Shown one piece after another: positions 51,833-60,545 of a stretch of DNA of 64,000 nt (positions are counted from its first letter, which is position 1; every line of letters begins with the position of its first letter). The position numbers and the translations under genes were made by a program. The DNA is from Methylohalobius sp964654415. Its GTDB lineage: Bacteria > Pseudomonadota > Gammaproteobacteria > Methylococcales > Methylothermaceae. The notes below the pieces were generated by a model. That model was not told where the DNA came from. It was given only the letters and a program-made list of their open reading frames with translations, and made no database searches. The stretch spans positions 1-64,000 of the forward strand of contig CAZZIP010000013.1 in NCBI GenBank assembly GCA_964654415.1. Reading direction: 5' to 3'.

Positions 51833-52365
51833 TATTTTCCTCCCGCCACGGCAATCCGGTAGATAGCCAGTACTTTGCGCACGCTGTCGGTGGCCGCCCG
51901 GGCGCTTAAAGTGGCACCGCTAATTCCATCCACCCCCCCACCAAGACGCATCTCTTCCAGTGGAACAGAAAGCAAACGCGCCAACCACTGCGGCGACGGT
52001 TGGTATTCCGGCGGCTCGTGAAAGGCGAGCACCTCTATCTGGCGCAGTCTGCCTTCCGCATCCAAAACAACGAGCAAAGTCTCGGGTTTGGTACGCACGG
52101 TGTGGGTTTCGATAGCGGCATAGCCTAAGACTTGGTCACCCCGTTTGCCAACGTAAAAGGTATACAGGTTGGAATCCAGGGAGACATGGGCCAGCTGCTC
52201 GATTTTCGCCCGATCCTCCTCGCTCAAGAACAACGGCAGCATCTCCACCTGCGCCTGCTCCCCGAAAGCCAGCTCCAGGGCCTCTTTTTTGCTGTAGTAA
52301 ACAGCAGCCTGGCTTGCACCTGCAAACCAGGCCGCAAGCAGCCCCGCCAATACGCTTTTTGCCAA
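51832..52365 (-). CDS. Exported FMN-binding domain protein (predicted flavinylated)
   Basis: The 177-residue protein has an N-terminal signal peptide (LAGLLAAWFAGASQA, then AVYY) and a C-terminal FMN-binding domain of the RnfG/NqrC/NosR type. The motif DGISGATLSARAATDSV matches the consensus at which ApbE attaches FMN to threonine. The start is TTG at 52365 with GAGG six bases before. It probably carries one electron at a time in the periplasm. It lies between the porin and the membrane protein in the Fur-box operon. No apbE is in the window. Confidence 0.82.
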   Translation of the reverse strand: MAKSVLAGLLAAWFAGASQAAVYYSKKEALELAFGEQAQVEMLPLFLSEEDRAKIEQLAHVSLDSNLYTFYVGKRGDQVLGYAAIETHTVRTKPETLLVVLDAEGRLRQIEVLAFHEPPEYQPSPQWLARLLSVPLEEMRLGGGVDGISGATLSARAATDSVRKVLAIYRIAVAGGK

Positions 52366-52374
52366 TGCTTTCCT

Positions 52375-53766
52375 CTAGAAAATGAACCCAAGACCTAAGT
52401 TGAACTCATCGGCCAAATCCCCTTCATCGGCGTCAAAATTGCGGTAATCGGCCTTAATCACCACGTTGGGGATCGGTTTGTAGTTGACCCCAAACTGCCA
52501 CAGGCGACGGGCTTTGCTGTCGTCGTCCGCAAAGCCGGCGGGGACTTTAGCCAGGGTATCCCAACGCTCATAGCGGAAGAACGGCGCCAAATATTGGGTC
52601 GAATCCGGCCACAATAGTGGCAAGATATTGTAGCCCAATTCGGTGTACCAGCCGAACTGTTCCTCACCCACGGTCTTTTTGACCGCTCGGCTGACTTTGG
52701 CGGCGTCGTCGATCCGGCTCCACGCCCCTAAGGCGCGAAATTCTAAGCCGCGGTATTGCCACTGCGCATGGCCTTCGTAGATCTGCGTAAACACGTCTGT
52801 TCCCTTAATCTCCCCCTGGCCAGAGTTGCCAAGATAAGCAGAGCCGCCTATAGTCAAACCGGGCGCGAAGGGAACCGCATAATCCAACCTCCCCACCCAA
52901 GCCAGGTTCTCAGCCTTGACTTGGCTTGCGCTTTGCCGACCGCCGCGGATACCGTCTGGGGAAAACCCGGTCGCTTTCAGGCCGTTGATCCCATAAGTGG
53001 TATAAGTCAAGCCTGGCAAAAGCTCGCCGAACAGGCCAACGCCCATCTCCCGCCAGGTAGAGGGAAGGATTCTAAGCTCCACTTCCGGCCGGTTGTTGCC
53101 GAAGTAAAACGGCGGCTCGTGGATGGGGTTCAAGAAACCCATAGGCACCAATACCATTCCGGCACGAACGTTGGCGCGCGGGTCGAGGAAGAAGTCCAAA
53201 GAGGCAAACTCCACTGAGACTTCCCCGTTTTTCCCAGTGGAGGCGTGCTCGAACTCGAGCTCGCTGTTGAACAAAATCCGATCGCTGAACCGGTAGCCGG
53301 TATAAAGCACCAAGCGGACAAAATCGGCCGTGTCTTTTTTTCCCTGCTGGTCGCCAGTGAAAACCTTATAATGCCCCTCGCCGTAGCCACCGAGAGAAAG
53401 CCCGCGGCTGACTTGATACACCTTGGAAGCGGCTGGTCCCAAACCGTACATGCTTTTGTACTTTGGCTCCTCCGGGATCACTAGCAAAGTTCGCATCTTT
53501 TCCAGCTCCTGCGCTAGGATAGAAGTTTTGCGCTTGAGCTCCTGAACCTCGCCTTCTTGAGCGGCCTGTGCGGGCGCCTCCTCTTCGGCCTTTTCTTGCC
53601 CCTTGGCCTCAAGCTTAGCCTTAAGCTCCTGGATCTCTTTTTGTTGCTGCTGGACGATGCGCCACAGTTCTTCTGGAGTTGGCATTTTATCGGCGGCTCC
53701 CAAAGGCGCTGAAACCGCCAAAACCATCGCCCCCAACAGGGGTTTCAATCGAAGTATGGGCTGCAT
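52375..53766 (-). CDS. Porin with N-terminal coiled coil, first gene of Fur-box operon
   Basis: The 463-residue protein has a signal peptide (GAMVLAVSAPLGAA), a predicted coiled coil (about 30-95; QQQQKEIQELKAKLEAKGQE, then VQELKRKTSILAQELEKM), and a beta-barrel ending in LGLGFIF, the aromatic barrel end. The barrel resembles phosphate/anion-selective porins (OprO/OprP-like) or Fe-linked porins with a peptidoglycan-binding helix. GGGAGG about nine bases upstream fixes the ATG at 53766. A sigma-70 promoter with an overlapping Fur-like palindrome lies just ahead, so it is probably induced by iron limitation. The transported solute is unknown. Confidence 0.8.
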   Translation of the reverse strand: MQPILRLKPLLGAMVLAVSAPLGAADKMPTPEELWRIVQQQQKEIQELKAKLEAKGQEKAEEEAPAQAAQEGEVQELKRKTSILAQELEKMRTLLVIPEEPKYKSMYGLGPAASKVYQVSRGLSLGGYGEGHYKVFTGDQQGKKDTADFVRLVLYTGYRFSDRILFNSELEFEHASTGKNGEVSVEFASLDFFLDPRANVRAGMVLVPMGFLNPIHEPPFYFGNNRPEVELRILPSTWREMGVGLFGELLPGLTYTTYGINGLKATGFSPDGIRGGRQSASQVKAENLAWVGRLDYAVPFAPGLTIGGSAYLGNSGQGEIKGTDVFTQIYEGHAQWQYRGLEFRALGAWSRIDDAAKVSRAVKKTVGEEQFGWYTELGYNILPLLWPDSTQYLAPFFRYERWDTLAKVPAGFADDDSKARRLWQFGVNYKPIPNVVIKADYRNFDADEGDLADEFNLGLGFIF

Positions 53767-53807
53767 TTGTAAAATCCTCCCTTGCAAGTTTAAAAATGCA
53801 AGAGCGG

Positions 53808-53836
53808 ATTTTAAGTAAAATGATAATTGTTATCAA
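53808..53836 (-). promoter_or_regulatory. Sigma-70 promoter of porin operon
   Basis: On the minus strand TTGATA (53836-53831) and TAAAAT (53813-53808) are 17 bases apart, 42 bases before the porin ATG. The match to the consensus is good. The -35 and spacer are covered by the Fur-like operator. Confidence 0.65.
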
Positions 53837-53839
53837 TAA
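53821..53839. promoter_or_regulatory. Fur-box-like operator
   Basis: TGATAATTGTTATCA (53821-53835) is a perfect inverted repeat, TGATAA-TTG-TTATCA. Read from 53822 it matches much of the 19-base Fur consensus (GATAAT repeats). It overlaps the -35 and spacer of the porin promoter, the position expected for iron-dependent repression. Confidence 0.65.
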
Positions 53840-53847
53840 AATTTATC

Positions 53848-54327
53848 TTACAACACCTCCCGTCGCTTTAGGTCATCCAACCGCTGCCGCGCCTCGCGAA
53901 GATGTCTATCCCAATGAAGCACGTATCCTGTCCGCCATAGGGTCAGAGCAGACTGCAGATCACCGTCTCCGGCATCGTAGAGGTCCAACCCCCGCCTAAG
54001 CTCAAAATAAAGATCGGTGAAATCATCCGCCAAGCTACCGGTAAAATCGTTCGGGTCATCGTCATCATCCCCTGCCAAGGCATACTCGTCCCATTCTCCT
54101 AAAAAGGCTTTGAGCCGACAAAACATGGAAAAGCGCCACTCCAGATCCGGCAGCACAAAAAAGCAGTGCTCCACTTCCAGATCCAGTCGATTCATGCCCG
54201 CCTCGATTTGCGGCAACAGATGGTACATCTCCTTAAGCCACACCAGCGGCTGGTAGCTCTCCAGATAATCTATCATCAGACAAAATGCCCGAATTGCCGA
54301 GATCAGCTTGGTATAATTGTCTTCCAC
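53848..54327 (-). CDS. DUF5063-like protein
   Basis: This 159-residue acidic helical protein appears to belong to DUF5063; I am moderately sure of this. A run of five aspartates (GDDDDDPNDFTGSLADDFTD) sits before FELRRGLDLYDAGD and the C-terminal HWDRHLREARQRLDDL. There is no signal peptide or membrane segment. Function is unknown. It lies upstream of the porin on the same strand, but the porin has its own promoter. It diverges from thiD after 73 bases. Confidence 0.65.
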   Translation of the reverse strand: MEDNYTKLISAIRAFCLMIDYLESYQPLVWLKEMYHLLPQIEAGMNRLDLEVEHCFFVLPDLEWRFSMFCRLKAFLGEWDEYALAGDDDDDPNDFTGSLADDFTDLYFELRRGLDLYDAGDGDLQSALTLWRTGYVLHWDRHLREARQRLDDLKRREVL

Positions 54328-54400
54328 GTTCTGGCATCCGTCCCTCTTCGTTGGACTTAGCTAAAAGCTTAGACCATAAACTTCGACCCTAAGGCTTTTG

Positions 54401-55174
54401 ATGTCATCTCCAATTCCAGTCTTGACGATCTCGGGCCATGATCCCACCGGAGGTGCAGGCATCCAAGCAGACATCGAGGCTATTTTAAGTCACGGCTGTC
54501 ACCCTTTGAGCTTGATTACCTGCCTGACTGCTCAAGACACGCAAAACGTCAAGGAAATCTTCCCTCAATCGGCCAGCGCCTTGGAGGAGCAACTCCAGGT
54601 GCTTTTCGACGATATTCCCGTAAACGCGGTTAAGATCGGGCTTTTAGGTTCGGTGGAGATCGCCAAAGTCGTAGCTTCCGCCCTACACAGATACCAGCCT
54701 CAGGTCGTCGTGCTCGACCCAGTGCTGAGTTCTGGTGGCGGTAAACCCCTTGCCGACGACACGCTGATTCAGATCCTTTGGGACGAGCTACTGCCGCTTA
54801 CCACAGTCTTGACCCCCAACCACTTGGAAGCCCAGCGTCTCACCGGCCAGCGGAAAATCGCCGCATGCGCCCACGCAGTGCTGGAGACAGGCTGCAAGGC
54901 TGTGCTGATCACTGGGGGAGACGAACCTACCCCTTTGATTTATAACACTTTATATCATACAAATGGGCGCAAGACTTTTACTTGGGAAAGACTCCCCTAC
55001 GGCGCCCACGGCTCAGGCTGTACCTTGGCATCTGCTCTGACCGCTCTGCTCGCCCAAGGTTTTCCCCTAGAAGAAGCCGCGCGCAAGGCGCAGCAATACA
55101 CCTGGAATGCGATCAAGCACGGATTCAAACTCGGCCACGGTCAACTCCTTCCCCACCGCTTGTTCTGGAGCTAA
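54401..55174 (+). CDS. thiD: Hydroxymethylpyrimidine/phosphomethylpyrimidine kinase
   Basis: ThiD phosphorylates HMP and HMP-P for thiamine synthesis. The 257-residue ribokinase-fold protein has the family start ISGHDPTGGAGIQADIEAIL, LDPVLSSGGG, and the ATP/anion-hole GAHGSGCTLASALTALLAQG. ATG 54401 follows an in-frame TTG. thiE starts one base after its stop. No TPP riboswitch was seen in the 73-base leader. Confidence 0.93.
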   Translation: MSSPIPVLTISGHDPTGGAGIQADIEAILSHGCHPLSLITCLTAQDTQNVKEIFPQSASALEEQLQVLFDDIPVNAVKIGLLGSVEIAKVVASALHRYQPQVVVLDPVLSSGGGKPLADDTLIQILWDELLPLTTVLTPNHLEAQRLTGQRKIAACAHAVLETGCKAVLITGGDEPTPLIYNTLYHTNGRKTFTWERLPYGAHGSGCTLASALTALLAQGFPLEEAARKAQQYTWNAIKHGFKLGHGQLLPHRLFWS

Positions 55175-55175
55175 C

Positions 55176-55799
55176 ATGCCGCTACCTTTTCCGCGCCGCG
55201 GCTTATACGCAATCACCCCCGACTGCGAGGATTTTGCTCTACTCCTGACCCAGGTCGAAGCTGCCCTGGCAGGTGGGGCCAAAGCCATTCAACTGCGTGA
55301 CAAACGCCGCTGCATAAGTTGCGCCAACGCTAAGCAGCTCTTGGAACTTTGCCATGCTTATCAAGCCCCACTCATCGTCAACGACGACCTCGAGCTCGCT
55401 GCACGCATTGGTGCCGACGGCGTTCACCTCGGCCGCACGGATGCAGCGCTCAGCCAGGCGCGGGAACGGCTTGGACCTGAGGCCATCGTCGGGATCTCCT
55501 GCTACGCCGATCTAGACCAGGCCATCCGCGCGGCAAGAAGCGGAGCCACCTACGTAGCATTCGGCGCGTTCTTTCCCTCGGCCACTAAACCCAACGCAGC
55601 GTCCGCACCCATCGGACTGCTCTCAGCGGCCAAAGCAGTTCTGGCTTGCCCCATCGTCGCCATCGGCGGCATCACCCCGGAAAACGGTGCCTCCTTGCTC
55701 AAAGCAGGCGCCGATCTGCTCGCGGCGATCGCGGGTGTCTTCGGCTCAGACCCAAAGCAAGCCGCTTCCCACTACGCCAGCTTGTTCAACCCAAACTAA
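55176..55799 (+). CDS. thiE: Thiamine-phosphate synthase
   Basis: ThiE joins HMP-PP with thiazole phosphate to make thiamine monophosphate. The 207-residue TIM-barrel protein has IQLRDKRRCISC, the PP-binding IVNDDLELAARIGADGVHLG, FGAFFPSATKP and VAIGGITPENG. The ATG follows the thiD stop with one base between; the longer frame upstream is a shadow of thiD. Its stop overlaps convergent rsfS by four bases. Confidence 0.92.
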   Translation: MPLPFPRRGLYAITPDCEDFALLLTQVEAALAGGAKAIQLRDKRRCISCANAKQLLELCHAYQAPLIVNDDLELAARIGADGVHLGRTDAALSQARERLGPEAIVGISCYADLDQAIRAARSGATYVAFGAFFPSATKPNAASAPIGLLSAAKAVLACPIVAIGGITPENGASLLKAGADLLAAIAGVFGSDPKQAASHYASLFNPN

Positions 55800-56146
55800 G
55801 CGGGCGTTTTTTCCTGTTCTATGTCCACCTGCCACAATTTTTCCAGTTGATAGAAATTCCTGGTCTCAGGCAGCATCACGTGGACGATAACATCTCCCAC
55901 GTCCACCAGTATCCAATCCCGAGCGTATTCTCCCTCTACCCCGAGCGGTTTGACCTTATGCTCGGCTAACTTCTCCACTACCTTGTCAACGAGCGCACGG
56001 ACGTGACGCTCGGAAGTCCCAGAAGCCACCACCATATAATCGGTAATCGAGGTTTTGCCCCTTACGTCGAGCACGCTTACCTGTTTGGCTTTGAGATCAT
56101 CCAAAGCATCCAACACCCATTGTAGCAACTGCTCTGTTTCGATCAT
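55796..56146 (-). CDS. rsfS: Ribosomal silencing factor RsfS
   Basis: RsfS binds L14 and blocks subunit joining under nutrient stress. The 116-residue protein shows DLKAKQVSVLDVRGKTSITD, VVASGTSERHVRALVDKV and the GDVIVHVMLPETRNFYQLE core. It ends the lptE–holA–proA–nadD–rsfS unit and overlaps nadD by four bases. Confidence 0.94.
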   Translation of the reverse strand: MIETEQLLQWVLDALDDLKAKQVSVLDVRGKTSITDYMVVASGTSERHVRALVDKVVEKLAEHKVKPLGVEGEYARDWILVDVGDVIVHVMLPETRNFYQLEKLWQVDIEQEKTPA

Positions 56147-56802
56147 GACACCTGTCTTTTGATGGATTGGGTCGTCTGATAATAGCCCCCCTCGTGGATC
56201 AAGGCCAACACGCTATCTGGCAACAGATACCTGGGATCGCGCCCGGTCGCCAGACATTGGCGGATGAAACTCGAAGAAATATCGAGCTGGGTAACCGGTT
56301 GGAAATAGATGACCCCTGCCGGGTTACGGAGCAAATCTTCTTTTTCTACCGACTGTCGACCTAGAAGCTGCTCCGCCAATCCCGCAGGCCATTGGAGTGC
56401 ATAGCCGGGACGAGTCATCACGACCACGTGCGCCAACTCGAAGATCGCCGGCCACTGGTGCCAAGTAGGCAGCCCCAGGAAGGCGTCCATCCCGACCAAC
56501 AAGCACAAAGGTATCTGCCCAAGCTCCTGCCGCAGCGATCTTAGCGTATCTACCATGTAAGAAGGTCCAGAACGCAAAAGCTCCCGCTCATCGAGCTTGA
56601 ACCCAGGCGGAGCATCTACCAGTGCGGCTTCGAGCATGCGCCGCCTGGCCTCGGCAGAGGCCGCAGGCGGCCCGCGGTGAGGGGGTAGGCGAGCGGGGAC
56701 AAACCGCACCTGGGCAAGTTCCAGCGCCTCCTTGACCTCTAGCGCCGTGCGCAGATGGCCGTAATGAACCGGGTCGAAGGTACCGCCGTAGATCCCGATC
56801 AC
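56143..56802 (-). CDS. nadD: Nicotinate-nucleotide adenylyltransferase
   Basis: NadD adenylates nicotinate mononucleotide in NAD synthesis. The 219-residue protein has the nucleotidyltransferase motif GGTFDPVHYGHLRTALEV and the C-terminal DISSSFIRQCLATGRDPRYL (ISSSxIR) motif. Four-base overlaps join it to proA and rsfS. Confidence 0.94.
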   Translation of the reverse strand: MIGIYGGTFDPVHYGHLRTALEVKEALELAQVRFVPARLPPHRGPPAASAEARRRMLEAALVDAPPGFKLDERELLRSGPSYMVDTLRSLRQELGQIPLCLLVGMDAFLGLPTWHQWPAIFELAHVVVMTRPGYALQWPAGLAEQLLGRQSVEKEDLLRNPAGVIYFQPVTQLDISSSFIRQCLATGRDPRYLLPDSVLALIHEGGYYQTTQSIKRQVS

Positions 56803-58058
56803 GTGCGGATGTGGCCGTCTCCCAGCACGATGAACTTCTGCGTGGTCAGCCCTTCCAGCCCAACTGGACCGCGCGCGTGGAGCTTGTCGGTACTGATCCC
56901 GATCTCGGCCCCCAGGCCGTATTCGAAACCGTCGGAGAAACGGGTGGAAGCATTGACCATCACCGAACTGGAATCCACCTCGCGCAGGAAACGTCTGGCG
57001 CGGCTGTAATCCTCAGTGACGATGGCATCGGTGTGGGCCGAGCCGTACTTGGCGATATGCTCGATCGCCTCGTCCAACCCGGCCACCACGCGGATAGCCA
57101 GAATCGGAGCCAGATATTCGGTATACCAATCGGCTTCGGTAGCGGCCAGGCAATCGGCAATGATGGCCTGGGTTTTAGCACAGCCACGCAGTTCCACCCC
57201 CACCTCACGGTACTTCTTGGCCAAGGGTGGCAGCACTTGGGCCGCGATCCCTTCGGCCACCAGTAGAGTTTCCATAGCATTACAGACCCCGAAGCGCTGC
57301 GCCTTGGCATTGAAGGCGATGGCGATCGCCTTTTCCAGATCAGCCCGGTCATCGATATAGACGTGACAGTTTCCGTCCAGGTGTTTGATTACCGGAATCC
57401 TGGATTCAGCCACGATCCGCTCGATCAACCCCTTACCCCCACGGGGGATAATCACATCCACATAGCGGTCTAGTTTGATCAGTTCTGAAACCGCAGCGCG
57501 ATCGGTCGTTTCGATCAGCTGCACGGCTGTCTCGGGCAATCCGGCCTGCACCAGGCCCTGACGAATACAGGTCGCTAACGCCTGATTGGAATGGATCGCC
57601 TCGGAGCCGCCGCGCAAAATACAAGCATTGCCGGCTTTCAGACACAGCCCAGCTGCGTCGACGGTCACATTGGGACGCGATTCGTAGATGATCCCGATGA
57701 CTCCCAACGGAACCCGCATTCTGCCGACCTGAATGCCGGAAGGCCGGTAGTTCAGGTCAGTCACCTGACCGACCGGGTCGGGGAGAGCAGCAATCTGGCG
57801 CAACCCCTCCGCCATGACGTCGATTCTGGAATCGGTCAATTCGAGTCGATCTAAAATGGCTGGGCTTAGGCCTTTCTCTCGACCAGCCGCCAAGTCTCTT
57901 GCATTTTCGCGTTTGATCCGCTCGCGCCCAGCCTCGATCGCAGCAGCTATGGCCAACAACGCCTGATTCTTGGCAGAAGTCGAAGCCCGCCCGATCATCC
58001 TGGCGGCGGTCCGGGCCTGGTGTCCCAAGCTCTCTATGTACTGAAATAGATCGTGCAT
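56799..58058 (-). CDS. proA: Gamma-glutamyl phosphate reductase
   Basis: ProA reduces gamma-glutamyl phosphate to glutamate semialdehyde in proline synthesis. The 419-residue aldehyde-dehydrogenase-fold protein has the catalytic cysteine in AQRFGVCNAMETLLV, IIPRGGKGLIERIV, and the C-terminal HARGPVGLEGLTTQKFIVLG. proB is not here. It lies between holA and nadD, as in several beta- and gammaproteobacteria. Confidence 0.96.
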   Translation of the reverse strand: MHDLFQYIESLGHQARTAARMIGRASTSAKNQALLAIAAAIEAGRERIKRENARDLAAGREKGLSPAILDRLELTDSRIDVMAEGLRQIAALPDPVGQVTDLNYRPSGIQVGRMRVPLGVIGIIYESRPNVTVDAAGLCLKAGNACILRGGSEAIHSNQALATCIRQGLVQAGLPETAVQLIETTDRAAVSELIKLDRYVDVIIPRGGKGLIERIVAESRIPVIKHLDGNCHVYIDDRADLEKAIAIAFNAKAQRFGVCNAMETLLVAEGIAAQVLPPLAKKYREVGVELRGCAKTQAIIADCLAATEADWYTEYLAPILAIRVVAGLDEAIEHIAKYGSAHTDAIVTEDYSRARRFLREVDSSSVMVNASTRFSDGFEYGLGAEIGISTDKLHARGPVGLEGLTTQKFIVLGDGHIRT

Positions 58059-58067
58059 GGTGGTTTC

Positions 58068-59096
58068 TCAGTCCAGTTCAGGAAAACAATCTGACTCAGC
58101 GGTCGCCAAAGCCAGGCAGACGTTCCTAAGTTGCGCCCAGGCATCGCCCAAGGCCTTGCCCTTGATGACCGCATCGATCTCGGCAGCTTGGCGCAAGGCT
58201 GTATGGAGAGTCGCTCGTTTAAGCCGCTTTAAGGCGCGCTCCATCTGAACCTGACGCCGGTCCCACAGGCGCAACCGACGACAGCTCTGCGGCAGCGGAA
58301 CCCCTACGCGTTGATCCTCCAACAGCTGAAGCAACGCCCGCAGCTCACGGGTGATCGCCCATAATACCACAGCTGGCGCTACTCCCTCCCCGCGCAGCCC
58401 GTTCAGGATGCGGTCGACCCGGACAACCTGCCCTGTAAGCCAAGCCTCGGTCAAATCGAACACGTCGAAGCGGGCGTTATCGGCCACCGCCTCGGCCAGC
58501 ATTTGGACGTTCACCCGGGTGGGGCCGTAGAGCACGTAGAGTTTGTCGATCTCCTGGGCTGCCGCCAGGAGATTACCCTCGGTGCGCGCTGCTAAAAAAT
58601 GGAGCGCCTCGCGATCCAGGTCAAGCCCCTTAGATTTGGCCCTGCCTGCTAAAAAGTCCAACAACTCCTGCCCACTCAGGGAATGTACCTGAACACCGAC
58701 CCCGAGCGTCTCTAGCTGGATAAACCAGCGGGCTTTCTGAGTCGCGGCGGGAAGATTCTCTAACTGTAACAGCAGTACGATCGCCTCGGGCGGCCGCTCG
58801 GAATAGCGGGTGAGCACCCTCGCCCCCTCGTCGCCGATCTTACCGTCCAGCACTCGCACATCCAGTAAGCGCCGGTTCGAAAACAGCCCCATAGCGTCAA
58901 CCTCGGCCGCCAGGAGGTTCCAATCAAACCCGGGTAGTGCGGTATAGACCCGGCGTTCCTCAAACCCGGCCTCCTGGCACGCACGGCGGATGCGATCTGC
59001 TGCCTCGCTTAACTGCAGTGGCTCATCTCCGTAGAGCAGATAAACTGGGGCGGGTATAGCAAGCTGTCCGGCAAGCTGGTCGAACCTGACTCTCAC
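58068..59096 (-). CDS. holA: DNA polymerase III delta subunit
   Basis: HolA (delta) opens the beta clamp as part of the clamp loader. The product of about 342 residues has the N-terminal AAA-like region (YLLYGDEPLQLSEAADRIR), the conserved FDLTEAWLTGQ and a C-terminal collar domain. The start is taken as GTG 59096, just after the lptE stop with GAGGGA upstream; a TTG at 59108 overlapping lptE is the alternative. Confidence 0.92.
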   Translation of the reverse strand: MRVRFDQLAGQLAIPAPVYLLYGDEPLQLSEAADRIRRACQEAGFEERRVYTALPGFDWNLLAAEVDAMGLFSNRRLLDVRVLDGKIGDEGARVLTRYSERPPEAIVLLLQLENLPAATQKARWFIQLETLGVGVQVHSLSGQELLDFLAGRAKSKGLDLDREALHFLAARTEGNLLAAAQEIDKLYVLYGPTRVNVQMLAEAVADNARFDVFDLTEAWLTGQVVRVDRILNGLRGEGVAPAVVLWAITRELRALLQLLEDQRVGVPLPQSCRRLRLWDRRQVQMERALKRLKRATLHTALRQAAEIDAVIKGKALGDAWAQLRNVCLALATAESDCFPELD

Positions 59097-59097
59097 G

Positions 59098-59583
59098 CTA
59101 TCCCTCAAGCGCTTTCCTCAGGCGCCGTAGCAGGGCTTGCGCTGTCTCCCGGCGCATCTCCTCCCAGATTACCCCTTCCTCCACCGCTTTGCCGATCACA
59201 TCCAGTTGCGGATTTAGGTAAACCCGGTGGACAGCGATGGGTTCAGCAGGAATCAGAACCTTGCCGTCGGGGGCGCGTGCCTCGAAGCGGAGCCTGAGGA
59301 TCAGTTCAAATTCGACCGCTTTGCCGTTCTGATCCAGCGACAGCACGCGCCGGTCTTCCTGAATATCGGAAATCACCAGCACGCTGCCGGCAAGCTTGGG
59401 ATCGGTCACCAATTCCCCTTGGAACGAGGCTAAAATCGCCCTGAGATCGCCGGCGAAGGGGTGATTCAAAGGGATGCCCTGGAGCGCGATCACGCGCTTT
59501 TCCGGCGGCAGTTCCAATGCTCCGCGCAGGTGGAAACCACATCCTTGTAGCAATCCCAAGCAGAGGATCAAGACAATTCGCAT
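59098..59583 (-). CDS. lptE: LPS-assembly lipoprotein LptE
   Basis: LptE plugs the LptD barrel and helps insert lipopolysaccharide into the outer membrane. The 161-residue protein is a lipoprotein: signal RIVLILCLGLLQGC with the lipobox LLQGC, then GFHLRG, typical of LptE. ATG 59583 is used; ATG 59595 is possible. leuS, usually upstream, is absent, and lptE instead diverges from glyQ. Confidence 0.92.
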   Translation of the reverse strand: MRIVLILCLGLLQGCGFHLRGALELPPEKRVIALQGIPLNHPFAGDLRAILASFQGELVTDPKLAGSVLVISDIQEDRRVLSLDQNGKAVEFELILRLRFEARAPDGKVLIPAEPIAVHRVYLNPQLDVIGKAVEEGVIWEEMRRETAQALLRRLRKALEG

Positions 59584-59609
59584 CAATGCCCCCATGATTC
59601 GATCGAGTT

Positions 59610-59637
59610 AGTATAATATTGTTTTTTGACCCATCAA
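59610..59637 (-). promoter_or_regulatory. Candidate promoter of lptE operon
   Basis: On the minus strand TTGATG (59637-59632) and TATACT (59615-59610) are 16 bases apart, about 27 bases before the lptE ATG. It would start the lptE–holA–proA–nadD–rsfS transcript. The facing strand contains TATAAT at 59612-59617, which may serve glyQ. Confidence 0.45.
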
Positions 59638-59654
59638 CTAGCGCTGTGGCGCCT

Positions 59655-60545
59655 ATGAGTTTTCAGGAGTTGATTTTAGCCCTGCAAAATTACTGGGCTA
59701 AGCAAGGTTGTGCTTTGCTTCAACCCATGGACATGGAAGTGGGGGCCGGTACTTTTCACCCCGGCACTTTCCTGCGTGCGATTGGCCCGGAACCGTGGCG
59801 CACCGCTTACGTTCAGCCCTCGCGCCGCCCCACCGACGGCCGCTATGGGGAAAACCCCAATCGCCTCCAGCACTATTACCAGTTCCAAGTATTGCTCAAG
59901 CCTTCGCCCTTGGAGATTCAGGACTTGTACCTTGATTCTCTGCGCTTTCTGGGCTTGGATCTGCTCGAGCACGACGTGCGTTTCGTAGAGGATAATTGGG
60001 AGTCTCCCACCCTAGGCGCGTGGGGGCTGGGCTGGGAAGTCTGGTTGGACGGCATGGAGATCACTCAGTTCACTTATTTTCAGCAAGTGGGCGGGCTCGA
60101 CTGCCGGCCGGTATCGGGGGAGATCACTTATGGCTTGGAACGGATCGCTATGGTCCTCCAGAACCAGGAAAGCGTCTTTAACTTAGTCTGGACCAAAAAC
60201 GGGGAACAGACCATCACCTACGGCGACGTATTCCACCAGAACGAAGTGGAAATGTCGGCCTACAACTTCGAGCACGCCGACGTTGAATTTCTGCGGCAAA
60301 GCTTCGAGGCCCACGCGCGCGAATGCCAAAAGCTATTGGCCTTAGGTTTGCCCTTGCCCGCCTACGATCAGGTGCTAAAAGCCTCCCACACCTTCAATCT
60401 GCTGGATGCCCGGGGTGCCCTCTCGGTCACCGAACGCCAGCGCACCATCCTGAGGGTACGCGAGTTGGCCAGAGGCGTGGCAAAGTGTTATTTCGATCGC
60501 CGCCAGGCGCTCGGCTTCCCGATGCTGTCCAAGAAGGAAGGTTGA
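59655..60545 (+). CDS. glyQ: Glycyl-tRNA synthetase alpha subunit
   Basis: GlyQ is the catalytic subunit of the bacterial alpha2-beta2 glycyl-tRNA synthetase. The 296-residue product begins MSFQELILALQNYWAKQGCA and has AYVQPSRRPTDGRYGENPNR and the metal/ATP-site ITQFTYFQQVGG. ATG 59655 is chosen over an upstream ATG at 59619 by family alignment. Its stop overlaps the glyS start (ATGA-type). Confidence 0.96.
   Translation: MSFQELILALQNYWAKQGCALLQPMDMEVGAGTFHPGTFLRAIGPEPWRTAYVQPSRRPTDGRYGENPNRLQHYYQFQVLLKPSPLEIQDLYLDSLRFLGLDLLEHDVRFVEDNWESPTLGAWGLGWEVWLDGMEITQFTYFQQVGGLDCRPVSGEITYGLERIAMVLQNQESVFNLVWTKNGEQTITYGDVFHQNEVEMSAYNFEHADVEFLRQSFEAHARECQKLLALGLPLPAYDQVLKASHTFNLLDARGALSVTERQRTILRVRELARGVAKCYFDRRQALGFPMLSKKEG

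Noticed and set aside
54328..54400. TPP riboswitch before thiD
   Set aside because: The 73-base interval is too short and lacks the conserved CTGAGA-type core.
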